Positions 49,701-63,400 of a DNA stretch of 64,000 nt are shown here, piece by piece. The notes below the pieces were generated by a model. The model ran no database searches, was not told the DNA's origin, and saw nothing but the letters and a program-made list of their open reading frames with translations. A program made the position numbers and the translations under genes. The DNA lies in contig VYZI01000018.1 of NCBI GenBank assembly GCA_013397695.1, forward strand, positions 1,007,642 through 1,071,641, read 5' to 3'. The DNA is from Centropus unirufus (Eukaryota; Chordata; Aves; Cuculiformes; Centropidae). How positions within the stretch are numbered: the stretch's first letter is position 1; each line of letters begins with the position of its first letter.

Positions 49701-52700
49701 ACCTGTACACCCCAACCCATTTTAATGGCATCTCTCTGCGCACCATAGCTTGATCACCTATAAAACATATTTGCACACTAAAACCCTTAAGCCTTTTTTC
49801 AGGTTTATTGTTTTGTTTGTTTGCTGTTTTTTTTGTTTGGTTGGTATTTCCCCCCCTAGGACAACAATGTTACCTGCTAAATTTCATTCTGCTACTTGAA
49901 AAAGCTCCAGTGTGCAATAAGTTCAGAAGTTGTGTGCATTTTCCACAAGGCACATTTACATTTACTGTCAACATCTCCAGAGCTGGCAAGTGCTCCAAAT
50001 CACAGAGATAACAGAAGGCAATGAAGAATTTTGGATGGCAAAGGTTATCTCTTTCTATTCAGTTGCTCATTGCATGTGTTTTCTCTAAGGCAGACTTTCA
50101 ACTAATAACATTGAACACTGATAATAAAGGTAGAACTTTAAGACTAATAGAATTTGTCAGATATTCCCAATATTTCAGTAAAAATGTTGATGAGTACCCA
50201 AAGAAATTTTATTCTTGGCATGAGAGAGAAAGGAAGTCTCTCATCCTGATTTGTTGGCGTTGTTTCACCTTGACATAAGGAAGAAACACAAAACGCTATT
50301 GCATGTTGTTCCTCCAGGCACAGTGGCAGAGAACCTGAGATCACTGACAAAATGTTGGCTTCTCAACATATTAACATGGTTAGAAAGAGGAAATACCTTT
50401 GTTGTTTTCCTCATGTTCTTAGTCTGATTTGAAACCTGTTCATAAAACTTAAATTGCATGATGTTTGAGTGCTGTCTTCCACTGTTAATACAAATACCAT
50501 GTGGACTGGAGACAATGTTTGAATGGGGCAACTGCTCATATTCTTCATTGCACCAAAGAAGAATAATACTGAAGTGGTTACAATACAAAGTTTAAATACA
50601 ACATATCTGCTTTACAAACAGCAATGCTTCCAAGACTTCATTGTCATAACCAAGCATCCTTTAAAATATCCAATGTAGAAAATTTATTCCTGCTTTGATC
50701 AAATCTTAAAGTGTCTGATTCTTCCAAAACAGATGTTTCCAGAGAATAAGATCAATATAAATGCACTCTTACTAGCAAATAATGCTTTTTTTAAGAAGAT
50801 ATGAATAAAAAAATTGTGATCATCCTCTTCACATTAGAAATATATTCACTGCATTGTCAAAGAAATTTACTTTTACTTTTTACTACATATAAAGACAAGA
50901 ATCACCAGCATTTTTTTTTCTTGGTATTTGGAAAACTAAAGGCATTGCTCACACCTCTTCTCAAATCTTGGCTGCATGTTTTCAATCAGCAGTTCACACA
51001 AGGATATATTTCAACAGATCACCCACTTGCATTCTAGGAAAGCTCAGAAAAGCTTGTCACACCTGGAATGAGCATTTATAACAGAAATAATTCAGTATGC
51101 TAAAATGCTTTCAGGTTGATTTAGGAAAAAAAAGGGGGAGAGGAAGAAATAATTTACTGCTACCTGGGAACTTCACATTAAACATGCTTGGGTTTATTTT
51201 TATTGTTGTGTTGTTTTCATTTGGGTTTTTAAAAAGTATTGAAAATAATATTTAGTATTCTCAAAATACAGCTAAGTTAGGAGACCTCTTTAAGCTTTTT
51301 AATTAGTTATAACTTGAATTTGTAATTAATGGTATTTTCAAGGATTCCTCACATACTTTCATTGATCTGCACAATGCCTGCAATTGGAGATACAGCCTTG
51401 GCTGCTACAAGAAGCCTCTTGACTGAGGTTCTAACACAGCCTTTGTCCTCTTTTGCTTGGTCTGGTGTTGAAAGAAAAACACAGACAACAGTGTCACAGA
51501 AATTCTTCATAGACGTGTTCCATCTAAGGAATTTCCTTTTCTTCACTAACCAAAGAAAGAAGATAACAGGAGGGAACTGCACTCCTGAAATCTTTAAGTC
51601 TCTGTTGAAGAGAATCCTTGTAGGAACCTCCATGGAGTCAACCCCACTGCAGCTGTCTCACAATCTATGCTCCTCCCATAGCCATGCCTGTTGAAAATAA
51701 GAACATAGATCATCAAATTAGAAACTCTGATTTGATATACAGATAAAGACTAACAAACTGTGATTCTTTCTGATGTTTCACGCTACCTTGAAATGCAAAA
51801 CTTTAGGAATAGATGTGTAACTCTGGGCTTCAATGGAGTTGGCACCAGAGATGAATAGCATGTTATATTTTATTTACACTGCATCTCAGAATAAAGGGAG
51901 TAATGTGCATAGAGTTTCTTATGGCCAGCTGCTGTTATTTTAAGATGAGTGCAGTTAAACATGCAAAAAGCTTGCTTTCTTTTTTATAAAATTACACTTT
52001 AAGTTGCAGAAGTTTTGCGTGTCTGAAAAATAGTCTACAGTTTAAAGTAGATTGCATACACTTCACCCTCAAAGAATTATTTTATTAAGGGTGGTAGCTG
52101 TACCAACATTGTTTCCCTAAAAGAGAGATTAATCAGAAACAGGCCATTAAAATAAAAAAGCTATTTTTCTGAAGTACTTCCCAAAGTACATTGCGAAGTA
52201 ATTAGATTTCTTCAGAGTTTATTGTTACACGTCAATAAAATTGTTTGCCACAAAACCTATAAAGACATTTCAAAAATATAGCATATAATGAAATGTAACT
52301 TCTTGTAAAGACACATTAAAAATTTGACATCAAGAGACATTTAGCATGCTAGAATAAAAATACTAGTGATCCTTTTTTATAGGCAAATGCTTTTATACTT
52401 AATTAGTCAAAGCCCATAAACTAAAAATAGTAATAATTTTAAGGCCCAAGAACCAAAGATGCAAGTTCTTAAATCTAGAATTCTATGCCTTAATCTGGAT
52501 CCAAACCACACTGAGCTAAGATTTCTGAACAATGGAGATGAGATGCATATAGCATAATGGAATTAGAAAATGTTTATACTTCATAATACTACAAAAATCT
52601 GCTGAAAAAGTTCTGAATTAAATTGTTAGAGTTTGTGAAAATGAATGCAAACCTAAAGCACCTCCAGCTGGAGATCCAACAGGAAGTAAGACTGTAGAAC

Positions 52701-55700
52701 TTCTGTCACTGGATTATTATAGATTTTCTATAGAAATTCAAAACACAATTTCTAAAGTTAATGATTGAAAAGGATTAAAATTTGAAGCAGGCTGAACAAG
52801 TTTGGTTTCACCCTGGACTGGGATTTTTCCTAGAATCGGCATAACTGAAAGATGCAGAACAATTGACATGGTGCAACCTTGATTGTGAAGGTCCTCTACC
52901 CACAGAAGACCACATCTCGCATAGCAACTTCTGCATAGCAGCAGAAATACTCTTGGGAAGCAACATTTGATCCTTCTGCCAGGTCCTGGGCTCGAGTGCT
53001 TGCTGGTGCAGGAAGGAAGCGAGTTGTTGTCCATTTCAGATACAACCTTTTGAATCTTGCAGAGGAACTCCTGGTGGAAGTTCCTGCCCCGAGTCTTCTC
53101 AACTAATCAGTCGGTCAAAGAGGATGTCAATGAGTGTATAACTCTCAATATGTATGCCATATGCCAATTTAGACTCATTGGCTGGTATGCAATTATTCCT
53201 AATTTTACATCACTTCTGAACATAGTCCATTAAGAAAACTTAAACTAGTATAACTTATGTTCTCTGAGACAGCAACAATCTGACCTTAAAAGAACTGAAT
53301 GTGAAGTTTCCCAGTGATTGATTTTTCATTTTAATTATTTTTCTTTAGAAGTTGAATTTAAATGTGGCACTTTGCAGTCTACCAAATTTAGGTCAGATAG
53401 ATGGTACATTAATAATAACCAGTCCTGTGTGAAATCTGGGGGTTAGACTTAACAGTAAATTTAGTTTTTTAAATCCTGCAAAGCCTGAATTTTCTGTAAG
53501 TAGCCATCTCACACAAGACAAAGGCACAGGCCAGAGCTTCCCAGACTTCTGCAGATACTCCAAACTGAACCAGGACTCTTCATTCCTTGCCCTTGTTTCA
53601 CCAGTTTTCTTTCTACCCCCAAAGAAATTCAGTGAGGGAGGCTCTGCTCTCTGCCTTACATAAGAATAGACGCAAATGAAGACATAGGGTGGATTTTCTG
53701 AAATCTAAGAAGGAAGCAAGATCCTGCACTAACCCATTCAGAAAGTAGCTGAGCTAAACAGTGTTGGGCAGCATCTAGTCCAGCCACACCACCTCAAAAC
53801 ATAAGAATAGAAAGCTAGGCCTTGCAAGAATAATAAATCCATGAAAAAGGTTTTAGCTTGTGTGAGCTGAAGCAAAGCACAAATCATGGAAATGTGTAAT
53901 CTGTTTATGCACTGAAGTTGATTTGCTTTCCTGAAATATACTAGAAGCTTTGATGACACTCTTCTTTTTTACTGCAACCTGCTCTATAATTTGCTAATAG
54001 ATGGTATTTAAGAAAATGAAGGGGTGAATCTCTCACTGTGTTTGGCTCTTGTGAATCACCTGGCTGGTGCCAGACAACCTGAAACCAGCTCAGCAGAGCT
54101 GGCAGTGACTGGCTGTGGGATGCTGCCAGCGTGACGCAGCCCATGGGGCCACATCAGTGGCCAACCCACAGGTGCAGCCTGGCCATATCCAGTGGTTGTA
54201 CGACATTGGCACACCTTCGGCTGGGTTTACTTTTCCCAATGCATGTAGCAAGTCCTGCAGTGCCTGGCCTTCTCTGCCAATTCAGGTTTATTTCTGCACT
54301 CAACAGATGTTTTTGTATCAAGGATCTGAATAACAGCCCTAGTGAATGCCCCTAAAGCCCGGATGTTTTAAAAAACAAAAAAAAAAATCCGCTATATGAT
54401 AAATGAATGTAGCTGGACAAATGACAGCATACAGAAATGGGCTGTTGGAATGTGATAGGTAGGAAGAGTATTTACTAGCAGCATTTTTGTTGAAAATGTA
54501 AAAAATCAGGGAGGGAGAAATGAAGGATAAAGATGAAGAATTACATTTGCTTCAAAAAAGAAATTGTTCACAATCTAATGGAGGATTTTGTAAATGTGGA
54601 GTTTTTTTAAGTGAAACCTGGTAGTAAATAAGTCCTATCTGACGCCCCTCCAATTCATGCTTTTTTTTTCATCTTGTAGACACCATGTAACTGGGGGCTC
54701 CGATGACTTGCTGAAAATCCAAGAAGATCTGTTACAAGGAGAAAGACTTTTTCTGGGCATGCTGATGAGCACTATAAATCCAGGCAGACTTTAGAATAAT
54801 TCTTAATGAAACCAAAGGTAAGCTGATGTCAACTGTCTTCACTGCAAAGGTTTGGAGAGTGCTGTTTGCATCTTGTTGTAAAGCAAAAGTCTGACTAAAC
54901 AGAGGAAGGCATGAGGAAATCACAAGTGTGGTCACCCTACTATTGTGTCAATATATTGGTGTCTAATGTGAATTGCTCTTTTTTTTTCCCGCCTCCAGAA
55001 TTCCCAAATCTTTCAGTGAGTGGGGCGCCACTGGGCTGGTGGGCGTTTTGATGACATCTAGTGGCAAAATTTGAATAATGCACCAGAAATAGCACATGAG
55101 TGAAATCAATGTTACTGAAACTAAAGGAAAATGAGATCCAGAGGGAGTACAATGGGAAGTAGAGGCTAACAGCAAGACGTGGAACATAATGTGTTATGAA
55201 TTAAATGGAGAAGCTTAACAGCATAATATAAAGAAACATAACCAGCTCTGAGATATGTTTTACATCTTTAAAGTGTTCCACACAAAGGAGCTATAATGGG
55301 CTCTACAAGATAAGTTGTTGTCTATTTAAAAACAACTTTAAACAGCAGTAAGACAAGATTAATTAGTTTAGTTCAGTTCAGCAAAAAGTTGTCTCCTTGG
55401 ATACTATCCAAGTGACTTCCTCCATAGTTCAAATGAAATAACCAGGAATACAAGTAATTAATACAGTAGTTCCAATACAGTGGGGTAATAAATACAGTGT
55501 TCCAAATAAACATTCATCAAGTGAACTTGGTGTGAAAAAATTTCTTCTTGGAGCAGAAGCCCTGAGGTTTGCCTTCAAATACCTCGCAGCTGTGAGGGGA
55601 AGGAGACAGAGGAGGGAGCCTACCCAGAGCCTTGCTGGGAGCTACTGCAGTGGCTGGGAAGAAGCCTCAGCCCTCTGTGGGTAGCTCTGGTGAGCTATAG

Positions 55701-57364
55701 GTAGACTTTTTGAAGATGTTACCTATTTACTTCATTGCCAAGTTGGATCTGTGAGGCTACTAAAGTGAAACACCAGCATTTTAATTTTTTTTCTCAAAGA
55801 CTAGTCCTGAGAAACCACTTCCATTGAAGAAATGGTTTCATGCTTCTTGGGAGACTTTTTAATTCTTCAAACATCCTCCTATTATACCTTGCAGATGAGC
55901 TCCTACAAGATGTCTGCCACCCCTGTGACAGGCAAAATGCTCCAGTTCTCTACCCTCCCTCCAACAACAATTTTTTCTACTCTAAATTTGACACCTTGCT
56001 GTTTAGCTGTTCCGTGTCACACATTTCTGTGCTATCTTCTGATTGTGTTATGAAAACAGCCTTGAAATCACCTAAGGACCTTTAGTATATCCTCATTCTC
56101 ATGTGATGTCTGCTAATAGATAGTATAGATAAGGATATGTGTATGCAGAAAAGGAAGCTGTTGTAACCCTGCCGTTGATGTTATCATCATCTCCCTCTGT
56201 GTTCCAATTTATGGATGCACTGAGGCTGCATTCAGCCTGCTACAGTTGTCGCTGAGGGCACAGCTGAATTACCAGTTTGAGATTCCTCAGTCATCTGAAC
56301 ATTTCTTCTTAAAATGTGATAACTTCTACTTTATGGAGAAGCAAGGAAATTAAATGGTTGGTTTTCTCTTTGTTTTAAATCTCTGAAAATTTCATGACTG
56401 GCTCCTCTTTCCCATACCATAATTTCTGTTACCTTTACATGTATGTTGGGCTGCTTTGGGGGTTTGCTTACTTGTTTTTTAAAAGCAAAGACTATTCCAC
56501 TAAATTATATGCTTCTGAGTTGAAATAATCAATTTTCTGAGGGCATAATTATTAATGACTTTCACACAGTAACATGTACAGCTCCACTTTCTCATCAGAA
56601 TGTCCTCATTTTCACAAGCACAGTTAGAAGTCAGCAACTACTGCAGATTCAGAACTCTAAGCTAGAAAAGCAAGGAAGCAGGAAACTTTCAGAAACCTCC
56701 CTTATCCAAAAACCTCAGTAATTTTTCTCCTCTTGAGACAATATCCCAAACTTTAAAAGCCCAGTTTGGGGCATTTTTTTTATCTCATTACCCAAGAATG
56801 AATACTACATCAGTCCTGCTTATTTGCTTTTTTCTAATTTTATTATTTAAATAGTTAAAATTTGTGAAGAACTAAAATATCAACATTTCCCCATATGCAA
56901 GCAAAGTCTGTGTCCAAGTTCTAGCTAAAGCAGGAGTTAGTTATTTGTTGTTACAAGTAAAGAGAGAATTAAGTATGCATTTCCAACTGAAAGAATTTAT
57001 GTATAAGGCTTGTCAAGACTCAGTGACAGCAATCCCGGATTTCAGCATCCTCTTCTTCACACCCTCTTCTACAGGATAAATGAGAGTCCCTGTTTTGGGT
57101 TAGATAGCAGATAGAGTGCAGAGAAACACGTTGGCCCTCAGGGTTTAACTAGCTATTTCCATCCCTGGAAGTGGTGAAGCCTCGGATTCAAGCCTGCTGA
57201 CACTCACTGCAGGAGCTGTAAGACCAGCGGTTGACACAATATTGTGTACAGGGAGCGAGCCTACCCTATGCAACATCTGGTTGTATGTCAAGTCTGTGGA
57301 AGGCTGAAGCAGAAAAAAATGAAACAACCTGTTTTTCATGTTGTCCGAGTCTAGCAGAAGAGGC
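46771..57364. other. Intergenic sequence, no gene recognised
   Basis: About 10.6 kb of A+T-rich DNA. Short open frames occur on both strands, but none has a family resemblance, start context or splice pattern that I can support. A somewhat more G+C-rich patch lies near 52800-53100 and is treated in the findings. Confidence 0.55.
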
Positions 57365-57480
57365 AACAAGCTCAGATTTGAGGAAGGAGGATTTAAATTA
57401 GATGTTAGGAAAAATTCTCAGGGTGCGGTGAGTCAGCATTGGCATAGATTACCTAGGCTTTGTTCTGAAGTCCTGTGAAG
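57365..57480 (+). mobile_element. CR1 LINE 3'-region remnant
   Basis: The plus strand reads GGATTTAAATTAGATGTTAG, then GAAAAATTCTCAGGGTG, GTGAGTCAGCATTGGCATAG and ATTACCTAGGCTTTG. This follows the CR1 pattern encoding 'F-R-L-D-I-R-K-N-F ... V-x-H-W-H-R-L-P-R'. It is diverged and truncated on both sides, so the ends are approximate. Confidence 0.75.
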
Positions 57481-60400
57481 AGGAGATTTCACAACCTATC
57501 AGCAAAACTTTTGTCAAAAATTACTCACTGCCGAGTAATGTGTTGACTGATACCTTAAGATCCCCTGCCTCTCTAGATTTTAATAGTCTGTATATGCACA
57601 GTTCATTGATTCGCTGGTTTGTTCAGTCATTTGACACCTTAGCCCCAGCAATTACATCAAAAGTCCTATATCAGCTGCTCGCATGCTTGCATTACAGAAT
57701 GTTTTGCTGCATTTGTACTAATTGGCTTTGTCTGCATTCTTATTTAGTCTACCTTGAGTTTTATCCTGACTCATAGAGAACACTTGGAGTACAAGTGCCA
57801 AACAATAACTAATGCTGTTAAAAATATACTGCAACAAAAAAAGAAGAAACTGAGAGCTATGGGTAAAATATTTGCTGCTTTTTCTCCAGAAGCCTCCAGC
57901 ATGAAAGATATTATAATATCTGCCTCTTGTGTAACAATAAGGCCTTGTGGCCTTGCATCTAGAGCAATGCATTTTCACCAAGGATTCATTTTTCCCTGAA
58001 AAAAATCCTAGTAATTCAGACTTTGGAGTATCCAAGTTAATACAAACTGTCTAGCTATTTGCCGGGACCACCAGTGTCTGGCAGCCTTTCTGTTCCTTTC
58101 CTGCCACATACCTGGCAGTGCAGAGTTGATGTGGGGTTACAGACAGTAACCATCGAGGGCAGCTCTTGACTTAGAGGGACAGCTTGTTACCTTAATAAGA
58201 AGTTACACTGATACCACAAGTTGTCTTTATTTTGTCTCCAGAGAAGACCGAGAACATCTGTCTAGCTCATGTTGGGAAATGTGTCAGGAAAGTCACTGAG
58301 GCACAATTTTAAGAAACTCATTCCCACTTTCCCACTTTCTCTAAATTAATGAAAACCCTAAGATGTCCCCACACTCATTTTGCAGCTGCTAGAAGAATTT
58401 GTCATAAATGCATTTTTCAGCCTTGGTCCCATGCCTGTTGAATGGATAGGGAAACATAAATTGGGAAATAAATATTTATGATGCAGAGTTGCTTGGATTC
58501 TTTTATTTATAGATTGTTCTGTGCAGGTGGCTATCAAAACAGTAAAACTGAGCTAAGTTTCAACATTTATGATTCGTCCACTATGGAATGCTTAAATCGT
58601 CAGTCCGCTAAATGGAATGTAGTGTTTTAAGTTAAACACGAGCAATGTAAGAAAATGGTTGAAAGTAGTTTAGATGTCAATTTAGCAAGATTTCTTGCTT
58701 TTAATGTGTATTGTCAGAAAAGTTAAACTAAGTCATCCCACTCCTTAATCTCCCCCCTCAGTGGTCTTGGTCAGCTTTCAGGGCTTCACTGTACTCATTA
58801 CTGCTTGCACACAGAAAATATTATCTTGCCCCAGAAACCCTACAGCTTAGGCATATGACAAATACATTGATGTAAAAACCTACTTCTGGCTCTCTGGAGA
58901 GAAATTAATTAGGCAAAAGAATAGAGGATGATAGATAATAATAGAAATGGCGCTCCACTTAACTACTGCACCACTACATCTTTCTTCCACAGAAGGTCCT
59001 GCCTGCTTTCTCCCATCCAGCTTTTGGTGATATGTGTCCTCCCTATGGCTTCTGAAGTAATCAAATCTCATTATTTTTCCTTAAATGAAGTTAGTGCCTC
59101 TTGCTCTTAGTCATCATTCACTCTTGGTCTTTTCCCATAATTGTTCAGGTAACTTTACCAAAGAGCCTTCTTGCTGGTTCTCAGCCTCGGCTGACTTTTT
59201 ATCTGATCCAGCACCTCAGAGTTACTTGCTTACAAAGCTCTTTCACCAAGATTTCCAGCACTGTGCATTGTAAGATACAAAATAGTAAAATATTGTGCCT
59301 GCAACTTTATTCCTTCCTTGTGAATCCTCACTCACTTGTCTCAAGATGTGACTTGCTTGTTCTGAAACTGTGAACTATTTTTAGACTTTACCACTCTTTA
59401 TTTTTCAGTTTTGAAGCAGCTCTTTCACCTTTCAAGACTGGTATTACGCTTCAAAATCAGATTGATCCCAATAATTGATTTTATGAAGACAAGATTATCT
59501 GCTGATCCATTGCCACCTCTCCAAAGAGCCCTTCAAGTACAGGCCAGAGCCTTTATTTACAGGTAACAGAGTGGAATAGTTTTCCATCAAGAACACTATT
59601 ACCTCTAAAGCTAGATCTTTAGTAAGCAAGGTAGAGCATCCCCATTTGTATAATGCATATTTGATGAGTAGTTGAATGAGTTGTTCTTCCTTGCATTGAA
59701 CTGACTTAAGATCCCTAACATTTCACCCAGGCACATTGCCTGGGGCAAAATAAAGTTTTGATCATTATCATTTCTTTCATAGACGGTTGTGGTATGTTGT
59801 CAGTTTACTTTTTGTGCTTTTTATCTCATGGCACTGCAGTAGGAAAGCAGGAAAGTTATCACTCGAGTCTGAGGAAAAAAAAAAATAACCCCGCCTAATA
59901 AACCCTGAAGTTTCAGTTGCTTTCATTTAATCTTTGAGAGTAGTATTGGTCATTCTAGTACTGATCATTGGTCATTCTGACGATGGTCCGGCTGAAAATG
60001 TGCCAAAGTAGCAACAATACATGCTACAAAGATCATTTGGACAGAAGGCTAAAAAGCAGGGCTTTATTGGCTCGGGTTTTTTTATCAGTATTGACTTGTC
60101 TGGTTTGGCGCCAGCTCAATATAAAAAGGAAGAAGTGATTCTTGTCCTAAAGAATCTGAGCAAACTAAAACTAAAAATGGGCATTTCTGTGAATGGACCT
60201 GTGCCTGACTTTCTGTGCAGTAGAAGTCCATTCTTCTAGCATGAAGTGTTGTCAGGCCTGGTTAGAAATAAAACAAGATATCTGATATTACCGTTTATGT
60301 GTCCTTACACTGGTTCTTTGGGAAGCAGCCTCTCTTCAGTATTTGAGTTTTGGTCCAAATCAAGCTATTTGGACATGTCTCTCATTGTGATAATTTGCAT

Positions 60401-63400
60401 GTGACTTCCCTTTTTTTCATTTAATGAAGGTGAAATCGCATAATTATTTTTGAATGTATGTACTTCCTGGATAGCAGAGCTCCACTGAGTTTTTATATAT
60501 TTAATTGTTAACTAACTTTTACTTACCAGGGTTTAATATCATTTGCTTGCCTTGCCTTTTTTGGCTTCATAATTGAATAGAGCAAAAATAGATTGGCTTG
60601 ACTGAGGGGGACCTGGTTTGGTGCCAGTCTAGAAATTAACTTTGGCCTCTGCTTGCCTTCAGATGTTTGTCTAGGTGATAGGCTTGAAGCTCTCTGTTCT
60701 GAGGGCCTCACAGTGCCTTTTCCCAGAGAGGCCCAAATAAATCAGTACGGATTTCGTAGTGCAGGCTGCTTTATTACCATCCTGCAATTCTGAGGACCTT
60801 CAGAAGTTGCCAGGTTCACAGACCACAAGTTTCCTACCAAGCAGGAGTTAGTAGTTGGCCCCTCCACCTACCCTATTCAGCAAAGAACCCACACTTTGTT
60901 CTATGTTCCCTGCAGTGCAGTTTTGGCACCTCAGTATGGCCATAAGTGACTATGAATCTGGCCTGCTATTTTAAAGATCATTGTCATCCCTTCCTCATGA
61001 CAGAGGTTAGCCTGCTTAGCTAATAGCACAGAAGAGCTGCTCTCTGAGTTATGTGTTCCATAAGCAAGTCTCAATAACATCATCAATCACTGAAGGAGAA
61101 GAAAAAAGTATAAATTAGAGAAGTTTAGCAATCTATCATATCCTTCCCTTAATTAAAGGTTTGGATTGAGGCATGTAGATATGAAGAAAATATAATGAAC
61201 TTCTCTTTAAAGGCAGGGAGTAAAAACAGCTGCAGGTAGTGTTGGCTTTAAATATGACTGGCAGACCCCCAGCCTGGATCTCAAACAATTCTCCATGTTT
61301 CAATAGTCCAGGAAGAGCACCTGGTTCCCACTGGGATGCTGGTGCTTTATCTGTCTGTTTATATGAAGGTCTATTTCTATTTTCTTGGAATTACAAGCAA
61401 TTGAATTCTGGATCTTCCAGTATTATATAAAACATTAATCCAGCTGCAAGCAACAATAAGGGAAAATAAAAATCCTGTAAAACACCTGCATATGATTCTG
61501 TAGGAAGGGTAGCAAAATTGTGATATGTATAAAGACACAATAATAAGAAAGATCTACCTCTCAAGTGACTAGACGTTAATGTGACCAAGATCATCACTGA
61601 AAGTTTATTCATCGGCTGCTTTGCCCATTATGAAGAACTTGACCTGCCCTGTTCAGTCTGACAGTAATACTTTCATGTTTGCCTTTACTATTGAGGCCAT
61701 GCAGACAGCCTTTCAGAGCAACACTGCCACAGTGACAATTCAAAAGACTGAATAAAGAGATGGGTATGCATTGATACTGCTCATTTGAGCCTCTTAAAGC
61801 GCTCATATCATCATCTATGTTTTTGCAGTCCTGTTCCACTCCCCTGCTTGCTGTTAATCTAAACTTTCTATCTTCCTGAAATTTGGTATAGCATTCCCTG
61901 CTCTCCAGGAGAAACTGTGGAAGAATCTGTAGTTCTTAAAGTACTAAGTCAATGAGAGCTCTTTTGACAGTGACAGACTGGGAAAAGAGAAGCAAGATGA
62001 CCTTGATGTTGGATACTTGTTAGTGGAGAGGGTTCCTCCTGTGAAGTGCAAATGAGCACACAGATCAGACTTGGTTGCACAGAGCTGAAATTAAGTCAGC
62101 TCTCACACTATTTTGGCAGCAGCCAAAATAAAATATTCCCTTGCTCTGGAACACTTGGAAACAGGAGAGGGAGAAATCTAATCCTGTACAGTAAATGTCC
62201 TTCAGATCAGTTGCCCCACTTAGTGGCAAAGCTGTGGTGGTTCTGATACTTCACCCTCTCCTAATAATGCCACTGAGCCATTTGCGAAGCCTACAGTCTC
62301 TACGGATCTCTTGAAACCAGTAAAAATACCTATGTATTGTGTTTTAAAAGGGAATTGGTCACCTGAATAAATTTTAAACACCACACACACACACACACAC
62401 ACAAAGAAATTATACAATAAAATATTTCTTGTACAAGCAAAGGGATATCAAATACAAGAATCAAGGGAAAACAGGCTTCAGTAACGAAGCACAGCAACTG
62501 TGTTCCTGATGCCACCAACTGTGGCTTTTCTGTGGGGACACACTTCCCTTAAAAATTGTTGATGCTTAAATGAAATTTCAGATCAACAATACTTCAGTCC
62601 ACAACCCCTTTTTTACCTTACTCTTCTCTCTCTGATACTTGAGAAAGACCCTTTTATTTTTCTCTTGTATTTAACAAGAAAAACTTGTTATATAGAAATG
62701 CAGAATAAGATGGTGGCAGACCTGCACCACATCAAATACTGTGGGGCAGCCCTTTGGAATTTCGTTCCAAAGTTTTGAAAAAAAAAAATAGTTTAATAGA
62801 AGGGTTTTGAGGAATTTTTTGTCTTGAAATGTTTTTATCTACAAACAAATCTGAAAAAAAAGCCCAGTAAGTTTTAGGGTTATAATGGCGAAAGTGTATT
62901 TCCATGGAAAACACTAAATAAATTGCTACATTTTTCATTCTGATCCATTTGATTTCAAAGAAAAATGTTCCATAAATTGTAACTGCCAGTACTTTTGCTG
63001 AAACGTAACATAAAAAATAGTGTCGTATATGCAGAAGCAAATGTTGGTCTCTGGTATTTTCTACTTCAGACTCTTACTGCCTTAGACTGTAATATATATT
63101 ATGGCATCCTGATGAAGTATTACTGCCTTATAAAGAAATCTGCAATGCTGAATTTTCCAAGCTACCATAAACTTAATTACTTTCTGCAGAGAATCTAAGT
63201 GTTTATTCATAGCATCATTACTTTTAGTAATTAAGTCTGTGATTTCCCTCAGAATGTGGTTTGTTCCTTCCAAAATCATAAAAGTCGGGTCAGAACATTA
63301 TCTTTTCCTCATCAGGATATAGAAATTTCGTTTTGTTTGCTCCATGCAGAACATAGATCAGATCTTCACCATTTGAAGTGCATTAAAGAAACTTCTAAAG

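Noticed and set aside
54115..54355. Two overlapping plus-strand frames in a G+C-richer patch
   Set aside because: No family resemblance or splice signals; likely chance or an old unrecognised repeat.
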